From positions 186,001 to 250,000 of the forward strand of contig NZ_JACJUK010000004.1 in NCBI RefSeq assembly GCF_014235875.1: a DNA stretch of 64,000 nt. Direction: 5' to 3'. Positions 50,524 to 57,720 of the stretch are shown here, piece after piece (position 1 is the stretch's first letter; each line of letters opens with the position of its first letter). This DNA comes from Croceivirga lutea. Its GTDB lineage: Bacteria; Bacteroidota; Bacteroidia; Flavobacteriales; Flavobacteriaceae. The notes beneath the pieces are model-generated. The model was not told the origin of the DNA and did not search any database. It saw only the letters and a list, made by a program, of their open reading frames with translations. The translations under genes and the position numbers were made by a program.

Positions 50524-51207
50524 CTATAGCGTAATACTTTCCCCAATTTCTAAAAGGGTTAATGATTTGTTTTTTGATTTAAAGTGATTTATAGCCTGTT
50601 CCTTGTCAATTTCAATATAAGGGAAGGTATCAAAGTGGTAGCCCAAAACGGTATCGCATTCTACAAAATCAGCGGCAATTGCAGCGTCTTTATATCCCAT
50701 AGTAAAATTATCACCAACGGGTAGTATTGCTAAGTCTAATTTAGGTGATGTCATTGGAATTAGTTTCATATCCATAGTTAAAGCGGTATCACCTGCTATA
50801 TAAATACATTTGTCATCTGTATTTAAGACAAAACCTCCTGGATTACCAGCATAAGTGCCGTCTGGTAGTACAGAGGAATGAATGGCAGTAACATATTTTA
50901 GTGTTCCAAAGTCAAACGTTTTACTACCACCATGATTCATTGGATGGCCATTAATACCTTTTTCTCCATAATAACTAACAATTTCGTAGTTTGAAATTAA
51001 AGTAGCTTCCGGATTGTTTTTAGCTATTTGTTCAACATCTAAAACATGATCTTGATGCCCGTGAGTTAACAGAATATAATCTACATTAATAGCATCAACA
51101 TCAATTGAATTTGCTTTCTCATTACCAGATATAAAAGGGTCTACGATAAGTTTTTTATCCCCAATTTCTAGCAATAAAGTTGATTGTCCTAAAAAGGTGA
51201 TTTTCAT
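50524..51207 (-). CDS. UPF0173 metal-dependent hydrolase (metallo-beta-lactamase fold)
   Basis: A 227-residue protein with the beta-lactamase-like metal motif HGHQDH (residues 49-54), HPMNHGG and IYIAGDTALTMDM, plus the C-terminal GYHFDTFP. This set matches UPF0173/YtkL-like hydrolases of unknown substrate. The ATG at 51205-51207 gives the family start MKITFLGQSTLLLEIG; the frame extends further upstream but that part overlaps the divergent peptidase region and is not conserved-looking. The two divergent genes share only about 67 bases for both promoters. Confidence 0.9.
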   Translation of the reverse strand: MKITFLGQSTLLLEIGDKKLIVDPFISGNEKANSIDVDAINVDYILLTHGHQDHVLDVEQIAKNNPEATLISNYEIVSYYGEKGINGHPMNHGGSKTFDFGTLKYVTAIHSSVLPDGTYAGNPGGFVLNTDDKCIYIAGDTALTMDMKLIPMTSPKLDLAILPVGDNFTMGYKDAAIAADFVECDTVLGYHFDTFPYIEIDKEQAINHFKSKNKSLTLLEIGESITL

Positions 51208-51274
51208 TGTCTTTTTGTTTTTTTCTGAAATTACTAAAATACTGTTGCAATTAATATCTTTAGCTGTCAAAGTT

Positions 51275-51946
51275 ATGTTAGAATCTATTTTACAGCAGCT
51301 AGGAAAATCTGAAAACATTAGGTTGTTTCACCACAATATGAAAAAGGCTGCCTTTTGTAGCTTAGATTTATCAGTGAGCAATACGGAACTTAATGGTGTT
51401 AAGATTTCGAATCCTGAAGAGTGTCAAATCTATATTGATGGGGTTTTGAAAAGAAATGGTGCACAAGTTGCGTTTGGTGGCTATTTAGAGGAACGAAAGT
51501 TATATGAAGAATCTTCTCATTTTTCTCAAGGTGCTACTAGAAATATTCATTTAGGAATGGATTTTTGGTGTGATGCCGGAACCCCTATTTACACACCTAT
51601 AGCTGGTAAGGTACACAGTTTTAAAAATAATTTCACTGTAGGTGATTATGGCCCAACTATTATTTTGGAGCATACCTTAGAAGGCTACAATTTTTATACC
51701 TTATATGGTCATCTGTCTTTAGCTTCATTAGACGGTTTAACTGAGGGTAAAGAATTTAAAAAAGGGCAAAAATTGGCTACTCTAGGTGAAACTGCTATTA
51801 ACGTAAACTACGCACCGCACCTACATTTTCAATTGATAAAAGACGTAAACAACAACTATGGTGATTATCCTGGAGTATGTGCAAAAGTAGATGTAGCTTA
51901 TTATGCAAACAACTGCCCAGACCCAAATTTGTTGTTTCAATTTTAA
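51275..51946 (+). CDS. M23-family metallopeptidase (LytM domain), no visible signal peptide
   Basis: A 223-residue protein from ATG 51275. The LytM fold motifs are H-x3-D as HLGMD (residues 92-96), GHLS (145-148) and H-x-H as HLHFQ (182-186). These bind zinc in peptidoglycan endopeptidases. The N-terminal 70 residues (LESILQQLGKSENIRLFHHN ...) have no signal peptide or membrane helix, so either the true substrate is cytosolic or export is atypical. An in-frame upstream extension to 51197 would add a hydrophobic segment (IFIVFLFFSEITKILL), which could be a signal anchor with a non-ATG start. Function in cell-wall turnover is inferred. Confidence 0.85.
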   Translation: MLESILQQLGKSENIRLFHHNMKKAAFCSLDLSVSNTELNGVKISNPEECQIYIDGVLKRNGAQVAFGGYLEERKLYEESSHFSQGATRNIHLGMDFWCDAGTPIYTPIAGKVHSFKNNFTVGDYGPTIILEHTLEGYNFYTLYGHLSLASLDGLTEGKEFKKGQKLATLGETAINVNYAPHLHFQLIKDVNNNYGDYPGVCAKVDVAYYANNCPDPNLLFQF

Positions 51947-51953
51947 ATAAGTG

Positions 51954-52050
51954 TCGATTAACTACGAATAACCGTCGATAAGCGGTAGTACAAGCATCGT
52001 TCAGTGGTCGAAGAAATAAATCACTTCATCTTTTTAGCCTTCGTTAACCG
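51954..52050 (+). promoter_or_regulatory. Direct-repeat array upstream of small-peptide cassette A
   Basis: TCG-beginning elements start at 51954 (TCGATTAACTACG), 51975 (TCGATAAGCGGTA), 51997 (TCGTTCAGTGGTC), 52008 (TCGAAGAAA) and 52041 (TCGTTAACCG). Spacings are 21, 22, 11 and 33 bases, close to whole helical turns. The reverse complement of the 51975 element contains ACCGCTTAT, eight of nine positions of the LytTR half-site consensus [TA][AC][CA]GTTN[AG][TG]. A small inverted repeat GTTTAC-CGA-GTAAAC follows at 52064-52078, and TACATTTA at 52102-52109 is near the -7 consensus. Confidence 0.45.
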
Positions 52051-52125
52051 AAAAAACAGAAGGGTTTACCGAGTAAACTAAGGGGCTGTAACAGCTAAAA
52101 ATACATTTACCTCATTAAAACGATT

Positions 52126-52368
52126 ATGAAGATGAGGGTATTTTTAACACTATTCGCTGTTTGTTTTTTTAGCATCAACAGCTTTTCCCAAACGGTAAAT
52201 GAGCATACTATAAAAGTAACTGTAAAGACGCAACAGGTAGTTGTAAAAAAGAAGAAACTAAAAAAGAAAGCTCGTAAACCAATTTCAAGGGTTTATTTAT
52301 TTAAAAATACCAGAATCAAAAAAGAATTGGGTTTTAGAACCTTTAAGAAAAGACCAAAACTAGTTTAA
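52126..52368 (+). CDS. Small exported cationic protein, cassette A
   Basis: An 80-residue product with a signal peptide (MKMRVFLTLFAVCFFSINSF, then SQ). The mature part is strongly basic (KKKKLKKKARKP) and ends with VYLFKNTRIKKELGFRTF then KKRPKLV. The C-terminal pattern LFKN-x-R-x2-KEL-x-F-x-T recurs in cassette C (53365-53583), and a looser form in cassette B. I do not recognise a named family. The stop is two bases before a 45-codon membrane ORF. An array of direct repeats precedes it. A role as secreted peptide (signal, antimicrobial or envelope-binding) is only a guess. Confidence 0.75.
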   Translation: MKMRVFLTLFAVCFFSINSFSQTVNEHTIKVTVKTQQVVVKKKKLKKKARKPISRVYLFKNTRIKKELGFRTFKKRPKLV

Positions 52369-52370
52369 GT

Positions 52371-52508
52371 ATGTGGTCTCATTATGTATTGACCCTATTA
52401 TTAGTATTAGGTTGTTTGTTTTCCATTTTCAATATCTACTTAAGTATTGTCGCTTTAAAAATACACGTTCGACCTAAAAAACAATCAAAAATGAAGATTG
52501 TGCGCTAA
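52371..52508 (+). CDS. Mini one-helix membrane protein, cassette A
   Basis: A 45-residue ORF beginning two bases after the cassette A peptide stop. Residues about 5-29 are hydrophobic (YVLTLLLVLGCLFSIFNIYL), followed by a basic tail (KIHVRPKKQSKMKIVR). By the positive-inside rule the tail would face the cytoplasm. The spacing and design are repeated behind cassettes B and C, which argues for a real gene despite its size. Function unknown; similar designs occur in toxin-like and regulatory small membrane proteins. Confidence 0.6.
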   Translation: MWSHYVLTLLLVLGCLFSIFNIYLSIVALKIHVRPKKQSKMKIVR

Positions 52509-52556
52509 ACTAGAGCTTATTTATAGGTTTAAATAAAGGTTTGTTGGAGTTTCAAA

Positions 52557-52676
52557 TCGGTAAAATGCACGTTGTTTCGGTAAGGTGTTTTTGTAGGAAA
52601 AAACACTCATCGATGATAAAATACACTTTATCTGACAAAATGTTTTAGAACGAAAATATTGTGTCGGTAAACGACC
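52557..52676 (+). promoter_or_regulatory. Direct-repeat array upstream of small-peptide cassette B
   Basis: TC-beginning elements start at 52557 (TCGGTAAAATG), 52577 (TCGGTAAGGTG), 52610 (TCGATGATAAAA), 52631 (TCTGACAAAATG) and 52664 (TCGGTAAACGAC). Spacings are 20, 33, 21 and 33 bases, the same classes as at cassettes A and C. Resemblance to LytTR half-sites is weak here. TACCTTTG at 52705-52712 is a perfect Bacteroidota -7 box (TAnnTTTG) without a TTG at -33, as expected for an activator-dependent promoter. The peptide ATG follows at 52736. Confidence 0.45.
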
Positions 52677-52735
52677 AAAATCGCTGCCAGGGTAGGGCTG
52701 GAGATACCTTTGAAGTGTATTCAAAAGCCCAAATC

Positions 52736-52972
52736 ATGAAAACAATCTTAACCTTAATCTTCGGAATTTTTATTAGCACTGCTGCTTTAGCTAACACTCC
52801 AGCACAAGTAGAAAAAGTAAACACTATTGAAATGGGTGTTGAATTAAACATCTCAATTGAAAAGAAAGAAGCTACTACTTTAAAAGTTGCTAGACTTTAT
52901 AAAGACAAAAACTACAGAACTAAAAAAGCTTTGACATTCACTACAAAAAATAACAAATCTAAATTGGCTTAA
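52736..52972 (+). CDS. Small exported cationic protein, cassette B
   Basis: A 78-residue product with signal peptide (MKTILTLIFGIFISTAALA, cleavage before NTPAQ). The mature part is short, with a central region (EKVNTIEMGVELNISIEKK) and the C-terminal signature LYKDKNYRTKKALTFTT, ending KNNKSKLA. That end is nearly the same as cassette C (KRNKSKFA). ATG 52736 is chosen because it gives a proper signal peptide; the frame is open upstream but that part overlaps the operator-like repeats. The mini membrane ORF follows after two bases and a terminator closes the unit. Confidence 0.78.
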   Translation: MKTILTLIFGIFISTAALANTPAQVEKVNTIEMGVELNISIEKKEATTLKVARLYKDKNYRTKKALTFTTKNNKSKLA

Positions 52973-52974
52973 TC

Positions 52975-53085
52975 ATGATAGAAGTATATTTAATGTTGAC
53001 TACTTTAGGTTTAAGTTTGACTTTTGCACTTGTAGTATTCTTTTTTAACCTTAAAGTAAAAAGAGTAATTGACCAAAAAGACTAA
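52975..53085 (+). CDS. Mini one-helix membrane protein, cassette B
   Basis: A 36-residue ORF starting two bases after the cassette B peptide stop. It has one hydrophobic segment (LMLTTLGLSLTFALVVFFF, about residues 6-24) and a charged tail (NLKVKRVIDQKD). It is placed and shaped like the mini ORFs behind cassettes A and C. An intrinsic terminator follows about 70 bases later, so the peptide and membrane ORFs would be on one short transcript. Confidence 0.62.
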   Translation: MIEVYLMLTTLGLSLTFALVVFFFNLKVKRVIDQKD

Positions 53086-53154
53086 AAATATTGCAATTAA
53101 TGTATTAACATAATTGCCAAAGAAGTTTCTAATTAGTTGTTTTTTAATGATTTG

Positions 53155-53181
53155 AACCACCTATTTTATAGGTGGTTTTTG
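53155..53181 (+). terminator. Intrinsic terminator after cassette B
   Basis: AACCACCTA (53155-53163) pairs perfectly with TAGGTGGTT (53169-53177) around the loop TTTTA, with a T run directly after. It separates cassette B from the repeats and gene of cassette C. Confidence 0.88.
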
Positions 53182-53214
53182 GTTTTATAGGCTTTTTACT
53201 TTAGTAATGCCATA

Positions 53215-53260
53215 TCGACTAATGGTAGATGAATAGTAAGGTAAGTGTCGACTAATGGTA
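53215..53260 (+). promoter_or_regulatory. Exact 13-base direct repeat upstream of cassette C
   Basis: TCGACTAATGGTA occurs at 53215-53227 and again at 53248-53260, exactly 33 bases apart. Its reverse complement contains ACCATTAGT, eight of nine positions of the LytTR half-site consensus. A plus-strand ACCGTTCGT (53320-53328), a full nine-of-nine match, lies closer to the gene. TAATATTG at 53339-53346 is one base off the -7 consensus. The peptide ATG is at 53365. Confidence 0.55.
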
Positions 53261-53364
53261 TTAAACTACAGAAAAATGCTATTTAACGATTTTTATGGAT
53301 CTAAATCGAGCAAACTGGCACCGTTCGTCTACAGCCTATAATATTGTAGTCCCAAATCAAGGTA

Positions 53365-53583
53365 ATGAAAGCAATACGCAACATAGGAGTCTTAGTAGTT
53401 TTTACACTAATCATAACTACATTACAATCTTCAACTTCTACAACAACTACTATATCTGAGACTCAAGAATTAAAATTACATGAGTCTAACGACGAACAAG
53501 CCATGTTGAGTTTATTTAAAAACTCTAGAGTTAGAAAAGAATTAAAGTTTAAAACAAAGAGAAACAAATCTAAATTTGCTTAA
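53365..53583 (+). CDS. Small exported cationic protein, cassette C
   Basis: A 72-residue product with an N-terminal signal-like helix (about residues 6-22), a Ser/Thr-rich stretch (QSSTSTTTTISETQE) and the C-terminal signature LFKNSRVRKELKFKT, ending KRNKSKFA. The signature aligns without gaps to cassette A (LFKNTRIKKELGF) and the end to cassette B. The mature protein is shorter and less basic before the signature. A third mini membrane ORF starts four bases after the stop. Function unknown. Confidence 0.78.
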   Translation: MKAIRNIGVLVVFTLIITTLQSSTSTTTTISETQELKLHESNDEQAMLSLFKNSRVRKELKFKTKRNKSKFA

Positions 53584-53587
53584 TTCA

Positions 53588-53695
53588 ATGGAATTTATTC
53601 TACACCTGGTTGCTTTATTTTGTAGTCTTGCTTTTCTTTTTGCTGTTGTACTATTGTCTTTACGTCTTGCAAAAGTTTCTTCGCATCATAAATAA
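53588..53695 (+). CDS. Possible mini one-helix membrane protein, cassette C (antisense to amidohydrolase end)
   Basis: A 35-residue ORF starting four bases after the cassette C peptide stop: a hydrophobic segment (FILHLVALFCSLAFLFAVVL, about residues 3-22) and tail SLRLAKVSSHHK. It repeats the layout of cassettes A and B. However, nearly all of it is antisense to the Lys/Gln-rich C-terminus of the amidohydrolase gene (stop at 53595). Antisense of Lys and Gln codons reads as Phe and Leu, so the hydrophobic run could be accidental. Confidence is therefore lower than for the other two. Confidence 0.35.
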   Translation: MEFILHLVALFCSLAFLFAVVLLSLRLAKVSSHHK

Positions 53696-55151
53696 TACCA
53701 TCTTTAATGGTATACGTAACACCACCTACTCTCACAACTTCATTAGCTTCAGTTAACCGAATTGCTCCAGTTCCATAAAGTACTTTAAGATTTTTTAGTG
53801 GATTCTCATCTACTACAACAAAGTCAGCCAATTTACCTACAGCCACCGTTCCTATTTTATCATCCATTCCCAATGCTTCGGCACCGTTTAAAGTAGAAGA
53901 GCGTATTACTTCTAACGGATGAAACCCAGCTTCTCGTAACAACTCCATTTCTCTGATATAGGCAAAGCCATACAATTGAAAAATAAACCCAGAGTCTGAA
54001 CCAGTAGTTACCCTACCACCTCTGTTTTTATATTCATTGATAAAGGTCATCCAGAGTTTATAGTTATTTTTCCATTCTACTTCCTGCTCTGTTCCCCAAT
54101 CATGCCAATATGAACCATGACTTATTTTGCTAGGTTGATAAAATTCCCAAAGACTGGGTAATGTGTACTCTTCATGCCATTCAGCTCTTCTAGCACGTTG
54201 TAAATCTCTGCTTGCTTCGTAAATATTTAAAGTGGGGTCTAAAGTAAAATCTAGAGCAATTAATTCATCCATCACCTTATTCCAATGGTCAGAGTAGGGA
54301 GGAGCTGCTTGTTTCCATAGTTTACCAGCTTCTTCAAACCTATGTTGTTCATTTTGGTAATTGTAATCTAAAGGATAGTCTTGTACGGTTCTGTCTTCAA
54401 ATAATGCTTCGGGTAACCCATACCAATGCTCCATGCTTGTTAAACCTGCACGAGCTGAATGAAGTACGTTCCATCTGGCAACATCCATTTGTGCGTGGTG
54501 ACATGCTGAGCGTAAACCAAGTTTTTTATTTTCATCTAATGCCGCTTGCATTATTTCTGGGGGAGCTCCAAAAAATTTAATTCCATCTGCACCATCTTTC
54601 GCATTTTGGCGCACCCACTCACGAGCCATTTCCGGAGTGCTTATTTCGTTTTTACTGCCTTGTCCGAATATGGTGTGTGTAATTATTCTTGGAGCTATAA
54701 TGCTATTGGCATTACTTTTTTTCTTTAAATCATTAGACCAAGCTAGACCGCGGCCACCTACTTCTCTAACCGTTGTAACACCGTGAGCCATCCACAATTT
54801 AAAGACATAGTCATAGTCGGCACCTTGTGCCTCCCCTCCAATATGGGTATGCATATCTACAAAACCAGGAAGTAAATACATTCCGTAACAGTCCAGTTCT
54901 TTGCCACCGGGTTTAAGTTGAGGTCTTTTTGTATTATCAATGGCCACACCAGGGTAACCAACCACTTTTATTTCTACTATTTTATTGTTTTCTACAACAA
55001 TATCTACGGGTCCTCTTGGGGGTGCCCCATTACCATTTATTAGAGTGACACCTCTAATAATAAGTTGATTAAATGGGCCTTCTGAAAATTCGTTTTGAGA
55101 ATATCCTAAAAAGCTAATAGTAGTTATTAAGACAAGAAGTAACTTTTTCAT
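53595..55151 (-). CDS. Exported amidohydrolase-family metal-dependent hydrolase
   Basis: A 518-residue protein with signal peptide ending FLGYSQ. The amidohydrolase core has LIIRGVTLINGNGAPP, the metal site LPGFVDMHTHIGGE (H-x-H), a later histidine in HHAQMDV, HSARAGLTSMEHW, the Asp of GSDSGF, and the C-terminal LNGAEALGM then GTVAVGKLADFVVVDENPL. It is related to the C-terminal half of the propeller fusion at 22313-25708. Such enzymes hydrolyse peptides or cyclic amides; substrate unknown. The M14 peptidase gene lies seven bases upstream on the same strand, suggesting joint peptide processing. Confidence 0.9.
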   Translation of the reverse strand: MKKLLLVLITTISFLGYSQNEFSEGPFNQLIIRGVTLINGNGAPPRGPVDIVVENNKIVEIKVVGYPGVAIDNTKRPQLKPGGKELDCYGMYLLPGFVDMHTHIGGEAQGADYDYVFKLWMAHGVTTVREVGGRGLAWSNDLKKKSNANSIIAPRIITHTIFGQGSKNEISTPEMAREWVRQNAKDGADGIKFFGAPPEIMQAALDENKKLGLRSACHHAQMDVARWNVLHSARAGLTSMEHWYGLPEALFEDRTVQDYPLDYNYQNEQHRFEEAGKLWKQAAPPYSDHWNKVMDELIALDFTLDPTLNIYEASRDLQRARRAEWHEEYTLPSLWEFYQPSKISHGSYWHDWGTEQEVEWKNNYKLWMTFINEYKNRGGRVTTGSDSGFIFQLYGFAYIREMELLREAGFHPLEVIRSSTLNGAEALGMDDKIGTVAVGKLADFVVVDENPLKNLKVLYGTGAIRLTEANEVVRVGGVTYTIKDGIIYDAKKLLQDVKTIVQQQKEKQDYKIKQPGVE

Positions 55152-55158
55152 AGTTCTA

Positions 55159-57678
55159 TTATTCTGGTATTCTAATTTTATCTCCTAAAAACAATGCATT
55201 TAAAAATAACCGGTTTGTACCATACCAAGAACCCCTAAAGTTAGGGTTGTCAGCAAATAAGATTACCCTACCGCCTCCTAATTTACTAGTGAGAATTGAG
55301 GCCGAAGGCTTCAAAAATTCTTCAACATTTTTTTGAGTTAGAAAACCATCTACATGCGGGTTTTTAGCATACTTAGCTACAGTAGCATATGCATTTTTAC
55401 TGGGTTTTAACCAAACGGAATTATTTTTATATACTGGAATTTGTTGGTCTCTAAAACCAAACGCCAACGGATGTGTTAAATCTAAATCAACTTTAACAAT
55501 GACTCCACCAACTTCCTCTTTTCCAATGTTTTCTCGAGCGTTTACATAAGGTAGTCTTTCAACTGTTTTAGTAGAATCGTTTTCCTTTTCTTTTAACAAC
55601 TCTTCTTTAACCCATTCTTTTTCAATGACATATTTAGATGCACTACCAATAGTAATTAATGTATTTCCTTTTTTAACCCAATTTTGAAGTTTTTCTGATT
55701 GCTTTTCTGACAAACTGTATCTACCCGAAACCATAACCAAAGTGTTGTATTTATCAAAATTGATACGATTAAAGTTTCTCATCGGAATTTTTGAAATTGG
55801 CATATGCACTCGTGTATCTAGTAAATGCCAAACTTCACCAGCTTCATAAGAACTAACGCCATCTCCAATCAAAAGAGCAGCTTTTGGTTTTGTAATTGCT
55901 GACACATATCCACTACCCAAATCAATTCCTTGTGGTGTATATCCAGTACTTGCAGTATAGACAGGTATACTAAATTTTGATTGTGCCTCAGCAACTAATT
56001 TAAAAACCTCATCAGAAGACTTTTTTTGTAAACTAACAGGAATCACTAGAGTACCATAATTAAAACTTTTACTACCTGCATTGGTACTAATTGTATACGG
56101 CTTAAAAGAAGATGACAGCACTAACCCTTTTTGCTGTAAATAATGTAATGCAGCCGTTGCGTTGTAATCATCATAATCTATCAAATACGCATAATCTGTT
56201 TTCACAACAGGTGTCACTTTTATTAAGCGCTCTGTTGAAGTTATCTTATCGCCTAAGTTGAGACTATTTGTAGACGTGTACTTCATGTTATAAAAGTTAG
56301 CAACAGACCAAGCAGAAGCATCGTAATAAACACTATCTCTGTATTTTTCATAGGTTTCAAAGAAAGTCTGTACCATTCTATATTGGGGTTGTTGTGTAGG
56401 TACTACATAGCCCTCTTTAGACTTATACACATCAACCCTATGCAACAACAATTTATCGATAAAAGCTTTAGTTCTGTTTTGGTCGTATTTGTCCTCAAAA
56501 TAATAGCCTTTAATTTTGCTTTTAGCGGCGTTTGTTAAAGCGCTTTTAAAGAAATCTTGTTGGTACTTTCTCATATAAGCTTTGTTTTCTACAGCAGCTT
56601 TTACGGTAGTAATACTAGAGGTATACTGATTTCTAATGGTAAACGGAAAGGTAATTTCTCCAAAAGCTGTTTTTTGAGCATGACCTCTAGAGCTAGCTTG
56701 CTCAAACAGCAAACCAAGACCACCTTGTAAATCTGGATAAGAAGAGCCATACCCAGGATAGGTACCATCAAATACTTCTCTGGTAAAATAAAAAGACCCA
56801 ATGCTATCTAATGCTTTAGCGTAGTATTCACCAAATAGATTATTTAAATCTTCATAATTTTCTTTAGGCATAATAGGATCTAAAGACCCATTATCTTTCA
56901 TTGGTTCAAAGAAATAGGAACTTTGACTACCCATTTCATGAAAATCGGTAACCACATTTGGGTACCATTGATGGTACCAATTAAGTTTACCTCTACTTTC
57001 TGGATTAATACCTAACAACCAATCTCTATTTAAATCAAACCAATAGTGGTTAGTACGGCCTCTTGGCCAATATTCATTATGCTCAGCATCTTGTGGGTCT
57101 GTAACATTAGGGGTGCCCTGATACATATTAGCATATTGGGTGTGTCTGTCTCTACCATCTGGATTTATAGTAGGGTCTATCATAATAATTGAATTATTAA
57201 GATAGTTTACTATTTCAGGATTATTTGAAGCTACAAACGTGTAAGCTGTTAGTAAGGCAGCTTCTGAACTAGAAGGTTCGTTACCGTGAACATTATAAGC
57301 TAGGTTAATGAAAACAGGTAAATCATCATAATTTGAATTTGATTTATTGGGATCAACAAATTCTAAATGCTTTTTACGAAGCGATTCTATATTTTTTAAA
57401 TTCTCTGGGGTAGTAATGGTTAGTATAACTAGTTTTCTACCTTCATGCGTTTTTCCATACTCATGTAACGAAGCGCGGTCAGACACTTCAGCTAATTTTG
57501 ATAAATAAGCAACAATTAAATCATGCCTTGTATGGTGTTCACCAATGGGATAGCCTAAAAATTCTTCAGGACTAGGTATTGTGCTATCAAAAGGATGATA
57601 TTTTTTGAAGAAATAATCTTGAGCATTGGTAATGAAGAAACAAGGTAAGAGTAGAAGTAGTAGTAATTTTTTGAGCAT
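55159..57678 (-). CDS. Exported M14-family zinc carboxypeptidase
   Basis: An 839-residue exported enzyme (signal ending FFITNAQ). The peptidase domain (about residues 40-360) has the zinc ligands in VHGNEPS (His131, Glu134), followed by PTINPDGRDR, FDLNRDW and DFHEMGSQS (His ligand). The C-terminal half (about 400-839) is a separate alpha/beta and glutamine-amidotransferase-like region (for example YNTLVMVSGRYSLSEKQSEK and GGGRVILFADNPNFRG) seen in large Bacteroidota M14 proteins. It trims C-terminal residues of peptides outside the cytoplasm. Followed closely by the amidohydrolase gene. Confidence 0.91.
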   Translation of the reverse strand: MLKKLLLLLLLPCFFITNAQDYFFKKYHPFDSTIPSPEEFLGYPIGEHHTRHDLIVAYLSKLAEVSDRASLHEYGKTHEGRKLVILTITTPENLKNIESLRKKHLEFVDPNKSNSNYDDLPVFINLAYNVHGNEPSSSEAALLTAYTFVASNNPEIVNYLNNSIIMIDPTINPDGRDRHTQYANMYQGTPNVTDPQDAEHNEYWPRGRTNHYWFDLNRDWLLGINPESRGKLNWYHQWYPNVVTDFHEMGSQSSYFFEPMKDNGSLDPIMPKENYEDLNNLFGEYYAKALDSIGSFYFTREVFDGTYPGYGSSYPDLQGGLGLLFEQASSRGHAQKTAFGEITFPFTIRNQYTSSITTVKAAVENKAYMRKYQQDFFKSALTNAAKSKIKGYYFEDKYDQNRTKAFIDKLLLHRVDVYKSKEGYVVPTQQPQYRMVQTFFETYEKYRDSVYYDASAWSVANFYNMKYTSTNSLNLGDKITSTERLIKVTPVVKTDYAYLIDYDDYNATAALHYLQQKGLVLSSSFKPYTISTNAGSKSFNYGTLVIPVSLQKKSSDEVFKLVAEAQSKFSIPVYTASTGYTPQGIDLGSGYVSAITKPKAALLIGDGVSSYEAGEVWHLLDTRVHMPISKIPMRNFNRINFDKYNTLVMVSGRYSLSEKQSEKLQNWVKKGNTLITIGSASKYVIEKEWVKEELLKEKENDSTKTVERLPYVNARENIGKEEVGGVIVKVDLDLTHPLAFGFRDQQIPVYKNNSVWLKPSKNAYATVAKYAKNPHVDGFLTQKNVEEFLKPSASILTSKLGGGRVILFADNPNFRGSWYGTNRLFLNALFLGDKIRIPE

Positions 57679-57720
57679 TTGTCGGAATTTTGAGTGAATT
57701 CCTAAAGATAACCAAAGCTT

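Noticed and set aside
51396-51416. TTTCGAATCCT, reminiscent of a tRNA T-loop
   Set aside because: It lies inside the M23 peptidase coding sequence and no cloverleaf partner sequences are found around it.
52514-52545. AT-rich hairpin (TTATTTA / TAAATAA) after cassette A as terminator
   Set aside because: The stem is only seven A-T pairs and no T run follows; not strong enough to list as a terminator.
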